The notes beneath the pieces are model-generated. The model saw only the letters and a list, made by a program, of their open reading frames with translations, did no database searches and was not told the origin of the DNA. From positions 1-44,176 of the forward strand of contig CABSNF010000005.1 of NCBI GenBank assembly GCA_902478995.1: DNA of 44,176 bases. Direction: 5' to 3'. Origin of the DNA: an uncultured Collinsella sp. (GTDB lineage: Bacteria; Actinomycetota; Coriobacteriia; Coriobacteriales; Coriobacteriaceae). The stretch's first letter is position 1, and the number at the start of each line of letters is the position of its first letter. This document shows positions 7,839 to 15,971 of the stretch, in pieces. Made by a program: the position numbers and the translations under genes.

Positions 7839-10718
7839 ATGTCTGATTCTTCTATCGTTATCCGCGGCGCGCGCGAGCATAACCTGCGCGATATCGATGT
7901 TTCCATTCCGCGTGACCAGCTCGTGGTCATAACCGGTCTTTCCGGATCGGGCAAGAGCTCACTGGCGTTCGATACCATCTATGCCGAGGGCCAGCGCCGT
8001 TACGTCGAGAGCCTTTCGAGCTATGCGCGTCAGTTTTTGGGCCAGATGGACAAGCCCGATCTGGACTCGATTGACGGCCTGTCACCGGCTGTGTCGATCG
8101 ATCAGAAGACGACGTCCAAAAACCCACGCTCGACGGTGGGCACCGTAACAGAGATTTACGACTATCTGCGTCTGCTGTTTGCTCGCGTGGGAACGCCACA
8201 CTGTCCTGAGTGTGGTCGTGTCATCGAGCGTCAGACGACCGATCAGGTCGCCGATAAGGTGCTGGCGGCGGGGGAGGGCCGCCGCGCGTTTGTGTTGGCG
8301 CCGGTGGTTCGTGGACGCAAGGGAGAATATGCCAAGCTGTTTGAGGACCTGCGTGCGGAGGGCTTTAGCCGTGTGCGCGTCGACGGCGAGGTGCGCTCGC
8401 TTGACGACCCTATCGACCTGGACAAGAAGTTCAAACACGACATTGAGGTCGTGGTCGACCGTATCGTGATTCGAGAGAACTCCCTGGGTCGCATTGCCGA
8501 GTCCGTTGAGCAGGCGACGGCACTGGCGCACGGTAACGTGAACGTGTACATGCTGCCCGACCGCGACGCTCCCGAGGGAACCGAGGGCGAGCTGCTGGAG
8601 TATTCGCTGGCACTGGCGTGCCCGGAGCACGGGCATTCCATCGACGACCTGCAGCCGCGCGATTTCTCGTTCAACGCGCCCTATGGTGCGTGTCCCGAGT
8701 GCGATGGTCTGGGCTTTAAAAAGACAGTCGATGCCGAGGCGCTGATTGAAGACCCCTCAAAGTCGATTGCCGACGGAGTCTTTGGCAGCCTGTTCGGCAA
8801 TTCCAACTATTATCCGCAGATTTTTGCCGCGGTCTGTAAACACTTTAAGGTGAGTGCCGATACGCCATGGGAGGAACTGCCCCCGCGGGTGCGTCGTGCG
8901 TTTTTGGATGGCATGGGCGACACGAAGATTTCGGTCGACTATCAAAAGCTCGATGGGCGCCGCAGCCAGTGGGACACTAAGTTCTCGGGCGTGCGCAACA
9001 TCCTGTACGAGCGCTACAACGAGACGACGAACGAGAACACCAGGGCTCGCTTGGAGAAATACATTCGCGAAGAGCCATGCTCGAGCTGTCACGGTGCTCG
9101 CCTGCGTCCCGAGATGCTTGCCGTCACCGTGGGCGGCAAGTCCATTTACGATGTCTGCTGTCTGTCGTGTCGCGAGTCGCTCGAGTTTTTTGAGGGCCTG
9201 GAGCTTACCGAGCGTCAGCAGTTTATCGGCGGGCGCATTGTCAAGGAAATCCTGGAGCGCCTGCGTTTTCTGGTCGATGTCGGACTCGACTATCTGACGC
9301 TCGATCGCGCCTCGGCGACGCTTTCCGGCGGCGAGGCGCAGCGCATTCGCCTGGCAACGCAGATCGGTGCCGGCCTCATGGGCGTTCTGTACATTCTGGA
9401 CGAGCCGTCGATTGGCCTTCACCAACGCGACAACGAGCGCCTGATCAAGACGCTCGAGCGCTTGCGCGATATCGGTAATACCGTTATCGTCGTCGAACAC
9501 GACGAAGATACAATTCGCGCTGCAGACTACGTGATCGATATGGGTCCCGGTGCGGGCGTTAACGGCGGACACGTGGTCGCCGCGGGAACGCCTGCCGATA
9601 TCATGGCATGCCCCGATTCCATGACGGGTGCCTATTTGACCGGCAAGCGGATGATCCGCGTGCCCGATGAGCGCCGCAAGCCCGGCCGCGGCTGTCTTAA
9701 GATCACGGGTGCCCGCGCTAATAACCTCAAAAACGTTACCGCCAAGATTGAGTTCGGTACGCTCACGGTCGTTACCGGTGTTTCGGGATCGGGCAAGAGC
9801 TCCCTGGTCACCGATACGATTGCGCCCGCGCTTACGAATGCCATCCATCGTTCGACGAGTCCCGTGGGGCCGTACAAGAAGATTGAGGGCATTGAGTGCA
9901 TCGATAAAGTAATCGATATCGACCAGTCACCGATCGGTCGCACGCCGCGCTCGAACCCTGCGACCTATATTGGCCTGTGGGATGATCTGCGTGCGCTATT
10001 TGCAAGCACGCCGGAGTCGAAGGCGCGCGGCTACTCGCCGGGACGTTTCTCCTTTAACGTAAGCGGCGGTCGCTGCGAGGCGTGCAAGGGTGATGGACAG
10101 ATTAAGATCGAGATGCACTTCCTTCCCGATATCTATGTCCCCTGTGAGGTATGTGGCGGCAAGCGTTATAACCGCGAGACGCTCGAGGTTACCTACCGCG
10201 GCAAGACGATCTCGGATGTGCTCGACATGAGTGTCACCGAGGCACTGGCTTTCTTTGGGAATATCCCGCAGATTAAGCGCAAACTGCAGACCCTATATGA
10301 CGTGGGTCTGGGCTACGTGAGCTTGGGCCAGCCCGCTACGACGCTTTCGGGCGGCGAGGCGCAGCGCGTGAAGCTCGCCAAGGAGCTTCATCGTCGTCAG
10401 ACAGGCAAGACGTTCTACATTTTGGACGAGCCCACAACCGGCCTCCATTTTGAGGATGTTCGTCAGCTGCTCGACGTTTTGCAGCGCCTGGTCGATGCGG
10501 GCAACACGGTTCTGGTGATCGAGCACAACCTTGATGTCATCAAGGTTGCCGACCGCCTGATCGATATGGGTCCCGAGGGCGGCAATGGCGGCGGAACCGT
10601 CGTGGTCTCGGGCACGCCGGAGCAAGTCGCGGCATGTTCGCAGAGCTACACGGGCAAGTTCTTGGCGCCGCTGCTCAAGCGTGACCGTGAGCGTCAGGCG
10701 CAGCTCGACGCGCAGTAA
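7839..10718 (+). CDS. uvrA: UvrABC excinuclease subunit A
   Basis: UvrA is the dimeric ABC-type ATPase that finds distorted DNA and loads UvrB. The 959-residue product shows two nucleotide-binding sites: Walker A GLSGSGKS at 33-40 and GVSGSGKS at 647-654, two LSGGEAQR signature motifs and two ILDEP Walker B motifs. Cysteine pairs for structural zinc are present (CPECGR, CPECDG, CSSCHG, CEACKGDG with CEVCGGKRYN). Length is normal (E. coli 940). ATG 7839 is preceded by AGGAGG and a second AAGGAG closer in (7827-7832). It stands alone between the divergent mrp unit and a terminator, with a candidate LexA site upstream. Confidence 0.98.
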   Translation: MSDSSIVIRGAREHNLRDIDVSIPRDQLVVITGLSGSGKSSLAFDTIYAEGQRRYVESLSSYARQFLGQMDKPDLDSIDGLSPAVSIDQKTTSKNPRSTVGTVTEIYDYLRLLFARVGTPHCPECGRVIERQTTDQVADKVLAAGEGRRAFVLAPVVRGRKGEYAKLFEDLRAEGFSRVRVDGEVRSLDDPIDLDKKFKHDIEVVVDRIVIRENSLGRIAESVEQATALAHGNVNVYMLPDRDAPEGTEGELLEYSLALACPEHGHSIDDLQPRDFSFNAPYGACPECDGLGFKKTVDAEALIEDPSKSIADGVFGSLFGNSNYYPQIFAAVCKHFKVSADTPWEELPPRVRRAFLDGMGDTKISVDYQKLDGRRSQWDTKFSGVRNILYERYNETTNENTRARLEKYIREEPCSSCHGARLRPEMLAVTVGGKSIYDVCCLSCRESLEFFEGLELTERQQFIGGRIVKEILERLRFLVDVGLDYLTLDRASATLSGGEAQRIRLATQIGAGLMGVLYILDEPSIGLHQRDNERLIKTLERLRDIGNTVIVVEHDEDTIRAADYVIDMGPGAGVNGGHVVAAGTPADIMACPDSMTGAYLTGKRMIRVPDERRKPGRGCLKITGARANNLKNVTAKIEFGTLTVVTGVSGSGKSSLVTDTIAPALTNAIHRSTSPVGPYKKIEGIECIDKVIDIDQSPIGRTPRSNPATYIGLWDDLRALFASTPESKARGYSPGRFSFNVSGGRCEACKGDGQIKIEMHFLPDIYVPCEVCGGKRYNRETLEVTYRGKTISDVLDMSVTEALAFFGNIPQIKRKLQTLYDVGLGYVSLGQPATTLSGGEAQRVKLAKELHRRQTGKTFYILDEPTTGLHFEDVRQLLDVLQRLVDAGNTVLVIEHNLDVIKVADRLIDMGPEGGNGGGTVVVSGTPEQVAACSQSYTGKFLAPLLKRDRERQAQLDAQ

Positions 10719-10738
10719 AGAGACGTTGTAGTACCGAC

Positions 10739-10773
10739 GCGCCACCGATTCCTTCTGATTCGGTGGCGCTTCT
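10739..10773 (+). terminator. Terminator after uvrA
   Basis: A perfect 10-bp stem (10739-10748 with 10760-10769) with an 11-nt loop is followed by TTCT. The T run is short, so termination may be partial, but it marks the end of the uvrA unit. Confidence 0.65.
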
Positions 10774-10808
10774 GTGTGTCGAGATGGCATATGCGACGGA
10801 ATTGGCCC

Positions 10809-10814
10809 TATACT
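10809..10814 (+). promoter_or_regulatory. Candidate -10 element for ybaK-murJ-uvrC
   Basis: TATACT lies 38 bp before the ybaK start and after the uvrA terminator. No good -35 is visible at the usual distance. The same hexamer in similar context precedes rapZ (26425-26430). Confidence 0.4.
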
Positions 10815-10851
10815 TAATCCTTGCGTCGCTCTGCGAGGGAAAGGATGTGCC

Positions 10852-11352
10852 ATGGCAAAGGCTGTTAAGACGCCAAAAACCAATGCGATGCGCGAGCTGG
10901 AAAGCGCCGGCATCTCCTATGTTCTCCATACGTACGAAGACGATGGCGACGAATCGTCGGGGCTGGGCGTCGCGATTTCCGAGCAGCTTGGCGAGGAGCC
11001 CGGTCAGGGATTTAAGACCCTGGTCTGCACGACGCCGTCCAACGACCATGTCGTGTGCTGCATTCCCGTTGCCGACGAGCTCGACCTCAAGGCCGCCGCG
11101 CGTGCCGCAGGCGAAAAGTCGCTGACCATGATGCATGTCAAAGATCTGCTTGCCGCGACGGGGTATGTCCGCGGCGGTTGCAGCCCGGTCGGTATGAAAA
11201 AACGCTTTCGGACGCTGATCGATGAGACATGCGTCCTTTGGGATACCATTTTTATCTCGGGTGGCAAGCGCGGCTATCAGCTTGAGCTTGCTCCCGATGA
11301 CTTAGTTGCATTTTGCGGGGCGACGGTTGCCCCGATCACGAGAGAGGACTGA
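10852..11352 (+). CDS. ybaK: Cys-tRNA(Pro)/Cys-tRNA(Cys) deacylase, YbaK/EbsC family
   Basis: YbaK removes cysteine mischarged onto tRNA-Pro, a trans-editing role in translation accuracy in the cytoplasm. The 166-residue product has the family's organisation: N-terminal helix and AGISYVLHTYEDD, a KTLVC segment, AAARAAGEKSLTMM, and the conserved GYVRGGCSPVGMKK (about residues 104-117), followed by ISGGKRGYQLELAPDDL. ATG 10852 has AAGGA six bases upstream. murJ starts 3 nt after its stop, so both are in one operon, probably with uvrC. Confidence 0.9.
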   Translation: MAKAVKTPKTNAMRELESAGISYVLHTYEDDGDESSGLGVAISEQLGEEPGQGFKTLVCTTPSNDHVVCCIPVADELDLKAAARAAGEKSLTMMHVKDLLAATGYVRGGCSPVGMKKRFRTLIDETCVLWDTIFISGGKRGYQLELAPDDLVAFCGATVAPITRED

Positions 11353-11355
11353 GCG

Positions 11356-13659
11356 ATGCCGCAGGAAGAATCAAAGCGCGGAGCTCACTTTGCAAAAGGG
11401 TCGGCTCCTCAGGCGCCCGCGCCCGAGGCCACTTCGTTCGATAACGAGATTCGAAACGCTTGGTCCGCTGCCGCTGACCCGGGCGAGACGGCCGTGTACT
11501 TGCGTGCCGCCGGTGCCGGCACGGCGCTTCCCCGTACGGTTCTTTCTTCGGCTCGTCCCGATGAGACGGCTGTCTTTTTGGCCGCCGCTCAATCGAGCGC
11601 CAGCGTGAAGCCGATCGCCTCCGAGGCTCCTCGTGCGCCGCGTCCCGATGAGACGGCGGTGTTTTTGATGGCAGCCCAGGGAAAGAGCACACCGCAGAGC
11701 GCTCCTGCCGCTCGTTCCGCCAAGCCCGCGGCTCATGATGATGGCGAACCGCTTCTTTCGGATGACGAATGGTCGCCGCTTGGTTCGACCGATCCCGTCG
11801 AGGGCGTGGCCATCGACGGTGATGACGACTGGGACCCTTTGTCGTTTTCTGCCCGAACCGTCGCTGCCAAAGAAGTTGACACGGTGTTTGGCGACCATGC
11901 CATATTCGATGATGATGCCGTATCCGGAAACAACATGCCGAACAGCGATGACGTCGCACCTGCTGATGACGCCGTTTTGGTTGACGATCCCTTTGCGATG
12001 ACCGGCTCCTTTGCCGTCGTGGACGATTTACTGCCACAAGATGAGGTTCATGAGGACTCTCAGGACGACGTAGACGATATGGGTTCGTCGGACTACTCCA
12101 CGGTTGGTCGTTCTGCTGGCCTCATGACCGTGCTGACCATCGTGTCGCGCGTCACCGGGTTTATCCGCACGTGGGCCATGGCGGCCGCCATCGGCATGTC
12201 GCTGCTCTCGTCCTCCTATCAGGTTGCCAACAACCTGCCCAACATGCTCTACGAGCTCGTGATGGGCGGCATGCTCGTTACGGCGTTTTTGCCGGTGTAT
12301 ATGGGCGTGAGGCGCGAGCAGGGCCGTGAGGCATCGAACGAGTATGTCGGCAATCTGCTCGGTATTCTGCTTCTGCTGCTGGGCGGTATCTCGCTGCTGG
12401 GCACCGTGTTTGCTCCCGGCTTTATTTGGACGCAGTCGTTCCTTTCGGGCGATGGCGGCAGCATGGATACCGCTGCGTTCATGTTCCGCTTCTTTGCTAT
12501 CCAAATTCTGTTTTATGGCTTGGGCTCGGTGTTCTCGGGCGTTCTCAACGCACATCGCGACTACTTCTGGTCGACGTTTGCCCCGGTTCTCAACAATGTC
12601 ATCGTCATCGCCAGCTTTATGGGCTTTGCTCCCGTGTCTGCACAATTTGGCGGGCAGGCCGGTATTATCTTGATCGCAGCTGGTACGACCCTCGGCGTCT
12701 TTGTCCAGATGGCCTGCCAGATTCCCGCGCTTGGCAAGCATGGCGTGCATCCTCATATCCATATCGACTTTAAGGATCCCGCGCTGCGACAGACGATCGC
12801 GCTTGGTATCCCGACGCTGCTCGCCACGGTGTGCATGTTTGTCTCGACCTCCATTACCAATGCCGCCGCGCTGGTGGTGCAGCCCGAGACCGGCCCTTCC
12901 GTCATCGCATATGCGCGCCTGTGGTACACATTGCCCTATGCGCTGATCGCCGCCTCGCTTTCGACGGCACTCTATACCGAACTCTCTCACGATGCGCAGG
13001 AGAAGGATTACGACAGCGTCCGCACGGGCATTTCGCGCGGTGTCGCCCAGATGCTCTTTTTCCTGATTCCGTTTGCGATGTATCTGATCGTCTTCGCCCG
13101 TCCGCTCAACATGATCTACTGCGCCGGCAAGTTCGATGAATCCGGTGTGGCGCTGGTGTCGGAGTTCCTTATCTATCTGGCACTTTCCCTGCCGCTCTAC
13201 GGCGTGGTCGTGCTGATGCAGAAGAGCTTTTCGGCCCTGCTCGATATGAAACCTTATAGCCGCTATTGCCTGTACTCCGCTATCGGTCAGGCCGGTTCGG
13301 TGCTGCTGTTTGGCGTGGTGCTGGGCTACGGTATGCCGGCAATTGCGCTTTCGTACGTCGTTGACTACGTGGTCTTGGTCGGATGCTCACTGTGGTGGCT
13401 GCGCCGTCGTCTGCATGGCCTTCAGGTCAAGTCTATCCTGCATGGCGGTTTCTTCGGCCTACTGTTCGGTGGCTTGGGCGCTGCCGCGGGCGCCGGCGTC
13501 ATGTGGGCACTTGAGCACTTTGTCGGAGCGCTTGGCAGCTCGATCCTCATTACCCTGGGCTACGTTTGTGTTGCAGGCGTCATCTCGCTCGCTGTAACTT
13601 TTGGCCTCGCCTTCGTCTTTAAGATGCCCGAGGTCTCGGCGCTGCTTCGTCGCAAGTAG
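11356..13659 (+). CDS. murJ: MurJ-type lipid II flippase with long acidic repeat-bearing N-terminus
   Basis: MurJ moves lipid II across the cytoplasmic membrane for peptidoglycan synthesis. Residues from about 250 to 767 form the polytopic MviN/MurJ core (start TVLTIVSRVTGFIRT, PNMLYELVMGG, then many hydrophobic segments). Residues 1-250 are an added hydrophilic, Asp-rich, probably disordered cytoplasmic region containing three copies of a short motif: GETAVYLR (43-50), PDETAVFLA (68-76) and PDETAVFLM (97-105). Mycobacterial MurJ also has a non-membrane regulatory extension, but C-terminal and kinase-like, so this one is different. The tail resembles sequences phosphorylated by PknB-type kinases (ETTSVF in GarA/OdhI). 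ATG 11356 lies 3 nt after ybaK; uvrC starts immediately after the murJ stop. Confidence 0.93.
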   Translation: MPQEESKRGAHFAKGSAPQAPAPEATSFDNEIRNAWSAAADPGETAVYLRAAGAGTALPRTVLSSARPDETAVFLAAAQSSASVKPIASEAPRAPRPDETAVFLMAAQGKSTPQSAPAARSAKPAAHDDGEPLLSDDEWSPLGSTDPVEGVAIDGDDDWDPLSFSARTVAAKEVDTVFGDHAIFDDDAVSGNNMPNSDDVAPADDAVLVDDPFAMTGSFAVVDDLLPQDEVHEDSQDDVDDMGSSDYSTVGRSAGLMTVLTIVSRVTGFIRTWAMAAAIGMSLLSSSYQVANNLPNMLYELVMGGMLVTAFLPVYMGVRREQGREASNEYVGNLLGILLLLLGGISLLGTVFAPGFIWTQSFLSGDGGSMDTAAFMFRFFAIQILFYGLGSVFSGVLNAHRDYFWSTFAPVLNNVIVIASFMGFAPVSAQFGGQAGIILIAAGTTLGVFVQMACQIPALGKHGVHPHIHIDFKDPALRQTIALGIPTLLATVCMFVSTSITNAAALVVQPETGPSVIAYARLWYTLPYALIAASLSTALYTELSHDAQEKDYDSVRTGISRGVAQMLFFLIPFAMYLIVFARPLNMIYCAGKFDESGVALVSEFLIYLALSLPLYGVVVLMQKSFSALLDMKPYSRYCLYSAIGQAGSVLLFGVVLGYGMPAIALSYVVDYVVLVGCSLWWLRRRLHGLQVKSILHGGFFGLLFGGLGAAAGAGVMWALEHFVGALGSSILITLGYVCVAGVISLAVTFGLAFVFKMPEVSALLRRK

Positions 13660-15606
13660 GTGCGCGTGGCAGGTCACGACAACATTCCAACACTTGCCGA
13701 GCAGGTTTCGCGCGTTCCCACGCAACCCGGCTGCTACCTTTGGAAAGATGCCAAGGGCGATGTCATCTATGTGGGCAAGGCAAAAAACTTGCGTGCCCGT
13801 ATGCGTCAATACGTGACGCTGCAGGACGAGCGTCAAAAGATCCCGCTCATGATGCAGCTGGTGGCGAGCTTCGACTATATCGTGGTGGAGACCGAGCACG
13901 AGGCATTGGTGCTCGAGCGCAATCTGATTGGCCAGTACCATCCGTACTTTAACGTCGATCTCAAAGACGATAAAAGCTATCCCTTTATCGCCATTACCAA
14001 GAGCGACTTGTTTCCGGCTATTAAATACACGCGAGAGCGTCATAAACCGGGAACGCGCTATTTTGGCCCCTATACCGATAGCCGTGCGGCGCGTGAGACC
14101 ATCGATACGCTACGCAAGGTTATTCCAATTTGCTCGGCATCCTGTGCGGAGTGGCGCCGCTGCCGCCGCATCGTCGAATCTCATAAGGGCGAAGAAGACA
14201 TCGTCAATATGATTTGCGCGCAAAACGGGCGTCCCTGCTTTGACTACCATGTCGGGCGCGGGCCGGGCGCATGTGTCGGCGCAATTTCCCCTGCCGACTA
14301 TGCCAAGAACGTCAAGCGTGTCGAACGTTTCTTGTCGGGCCATCGCAAGGATGTCGTCGACGAGCTTACGTCCGAGATGACGGAGGCAGCCGAGACGCTC
14401 GATTTTGAACGTGCGGCGCGCGTCAAGCGTCGTCTGGAAGTCATTAGGGGCCTGGACGATCGCCAACAGGTCGTTTTTCCATCAAGCGTCGATATCGACG
14501 TCATCGGCTTCTATCGCGAAGAGACTATCTCTGCCGCCTGTGTCTTTGTCGTTCGCGAGGGCCGAACGGTTCGAACTTGTGAGTTCATCCTCGATAAAGG
14601 CCTGGATGTCGACGAGGAAGAGCTTCAAGCGGGTTTTCTTAAGCGCTATTACGACGAGACGGCCGATATTCCAGCCGAGATCAATCTCTCTGTCGAGCTT
14701 GAGGATGCTGAAGCGTTGGGGGAGTGGCTTGCGGGCAAGCGCGAACGCTCTTGCCATCTCCATAGGCCGCAGCGCGGCGAAAAGCACCGCCTGCTCGATA
14801 TGGCTTCCAAAAATGCGCGCCATGCCCTCATGCGCTACATGATGCGCACGGGGTATGCTGACGATCGCACCAATCAGGCGCTTCTGGAGCTCGAAAGTGC
14901 GCTGGCGCTGCCTGCGCCGCCGTTGCGCATCGAGTGCTTCGATATCTCGACGTTGCACGGCACCTTTACCGTCGCTTCGATGGTGGTATTTACCAACGGC
15001 CGTGCCGACAAGGGCCAGTATCGTCGCTTTAAAATTCAGGCCGAATTGGACGAGGCGAACGACTTCGTATCGATGTCCGAAGTTCTGGGGCGTCGCTATG
15101 CTCCCGAGCGCATGGCGGACGAGCGCTTTGGCTCGCGCCCCGATTTGCTCGTTGTCGATGGCGGCAAGCCGCAATTGACCGCTGCAATTAAGCAACTTGA
15201 GGCGCTTGGCCTCGATATACCAGTCTGTGGCTTGGCAAAGGCCGATGAGGAAGTTTTCGTGCCGTGGGACGAGACTCCCGTCGTGCTGCCGACCGGCTCC
15301 GCTTCGCTTTATCTGATCAAGCAGGTTCGCGATGAATCCCACCGATTTGCGATTACGTTCCATCGCGAGTTGCGCGATAAGGCTATGACGGTTTCGGTGC
15401 TTGACGACGTTCCGGGCGTGGGACCCACCAGAAAACGTGCCATTATGCGCCATTTTGGCTCGATGAAGCGTTTGCGCGCAGCAAGCGAGCAGGAGATTGC
15501 AGAAGTTCGAGGCGTTCCGGCTGATGTCGCCAAAGCGGTCCACGAGGCACTTGTTGCATGGAATGCCGAACGCGCCCAGGCATCGGCCAACCAATCCGAA
15601 AACTAA
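13660..15606 (+). CDS. uvrC: UvrABC excinuclease subunit C
   Basis: UvrC makes both incisions around a DNA lesion held by UvrB. The 648-residue product has the N-terminal GIY-YIG nuclease (QPGCYLWKDAKGDVIYVGKAKNL is the start of it, by position residues 19-41), a central UVR motif (TLDFERAARVKRRLEVI) that pairs with UvrB, the RNase H-like second nuclease (IECFDISTLHGT, VVDGGKPQL) and a C-terminal helix-hairpin-helix (LDDVPGVGPTRKRAIMRHFG). The start is GTG 13660, directly after the murJ stop; GTG 13666 is equally possible and has a better-spaced AGG. Translation is probably coupled to murJ. Length is normal for the family. Confidence 0.96.
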   Translation: MRVAGHDNIPTLAEQVSRVPTQPGCYLWKDAKGDVIYVGKAKNLRARMRQYVTLQDERQKIPLMMQLVASFDYIVVETEHEALVLERNLIGQYHPYFNVDLKDDKSYPFIAITKSDLFPAIKYTRERHKPGTRYFGPYTDSRAARETIDTLRKVIPICSASCAEWRRCRRIVESHKGEEDIVNMICAQNGRPCFDYHVGRGPGACVGAISPADYAKNVKRVERFLSGHRKDVVDELTSEMTEAAETLDFERAARVKRRLEVIRGLDDRQQVVFPSSVDIDVIGFYREETISAACVFVVREGRTVRTCEFILDKGLDVDEEELQAGFLKRYYDETADIPAEINLSVELEDAEALGEWLAGKRERSCHLHRPQRGEKHRLLDMASKNARHALMRYMMRTGYADDRTNQALLELESALALPAPPLRIECFDISTLHGTFTVASMVVFTNGRADKGQYRRFKIQAELDEANDFVSMSEVLGRRYAPERMADERFGSRPDLLVVDGGKPQLTAAIKQLEALGLDIPVCGLAKADEEVFVPWDETPVVLPTGSASLYLIKQVRDESHRFAITFHRELRDKAMTVSVLDDVPGVGPTRKRAIMRHFGSMKRLRAASEQEIAEVRGVPADVAKAVHEALVAWNAERAQASANQSEN

Positions 15607-15698
15607 ACGCGCTTCTAAACAACTGATATACATGATTGGTCATTTTTCAATCATTTGTTTCGCGGTGATTACCTGCCGATTTCGGGTTTTATTAACGC

Positions 15699-15739
15699 TA
15701 AAACGTTTGACTAGCCATGGTGAACAACACTGCTATCCT
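15699..15739 (+). promoter_or_regulatory. Candidate distal promoter with overlapping LacI-type site
   Basis: TTGACT (15707-15712) is a good -35; an extended -10 TGCTATCCT (15731-15739) follows at a long spacing of 21 nt to TATCCT. TAAAACGTTTGA (15699-15710) overlaps the -35 and has the AAACGTTT centre typical of LacI/CcpA-family operators, so binding there would block the promoter. Confidence 0.35.
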
Positions 15740-15812
15740 GCGGGTTGACGAAGACTGATATCTCACCTCGTCGATACATACTGTCTGTCGGATCATTTGT
15801 CAATGAATTCGG

Positions 15813-15835
15813 TGAACGGTAGTAAATACCGTTCA
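15813..15835. promoter_or_regulatory. 23-bp dyad operator
   Basis: Perfect 9-bp half-sites TGAACGGTA and TACCGTTCA are separated by GTAAA. The arms are too far from any gene end to be a terminator and have no T run, so a binding site for a dimeric repressor or activator is the likeliest reading. No regulator gene lies nearby; the cognate protein must be encoded elsewhere. Confidence 0.6.
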
Positions 15836-15874
15836 AGCGTATGTATGTATCGGTCGCCGAGCGCGGCACCTCAG

Positions 15875-15902
15875 TTGGGTTCGTCGGTAGGTAAGGTATA
15901 TA
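15875..15902 (+). promoter_or_regulatory. Candidate proximal promoter of the sialic-acid unit
   Basis: TTGGGT (15875-15880) and TATATA (15897-15902) are separated by 16 nt; transcription would start near 15909, about 60 nt before the lipoprotein start codon. The dyad at 15813-15835 lies 40 bp upstream of the -35. Confidence 0.4.
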
Positions 15903-15971
15903 TCGTCCGCAAGTTGCGCGGGGGCAAGTCTAGGTGCTCCCGGGTAAGATTCTCTATTGATAGGAGAAGAC

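Larger units (their letters stand above)
15607..15971. other. 365-bp regulatory region before the sialic-acid unit
   Basis: No gene is seen here. The stretch is AT-richer than its flanks and has no obvious uvrC terminator. It holds an AAAACGTTT-centred site overlapping a promoter-like TTGACT, a 23-bp perfect dyad, and a second promoter-like pair nearer the gene; each is listed separately. The spacing suggests two promoters and at least two regulators. Confidence 0.6.
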
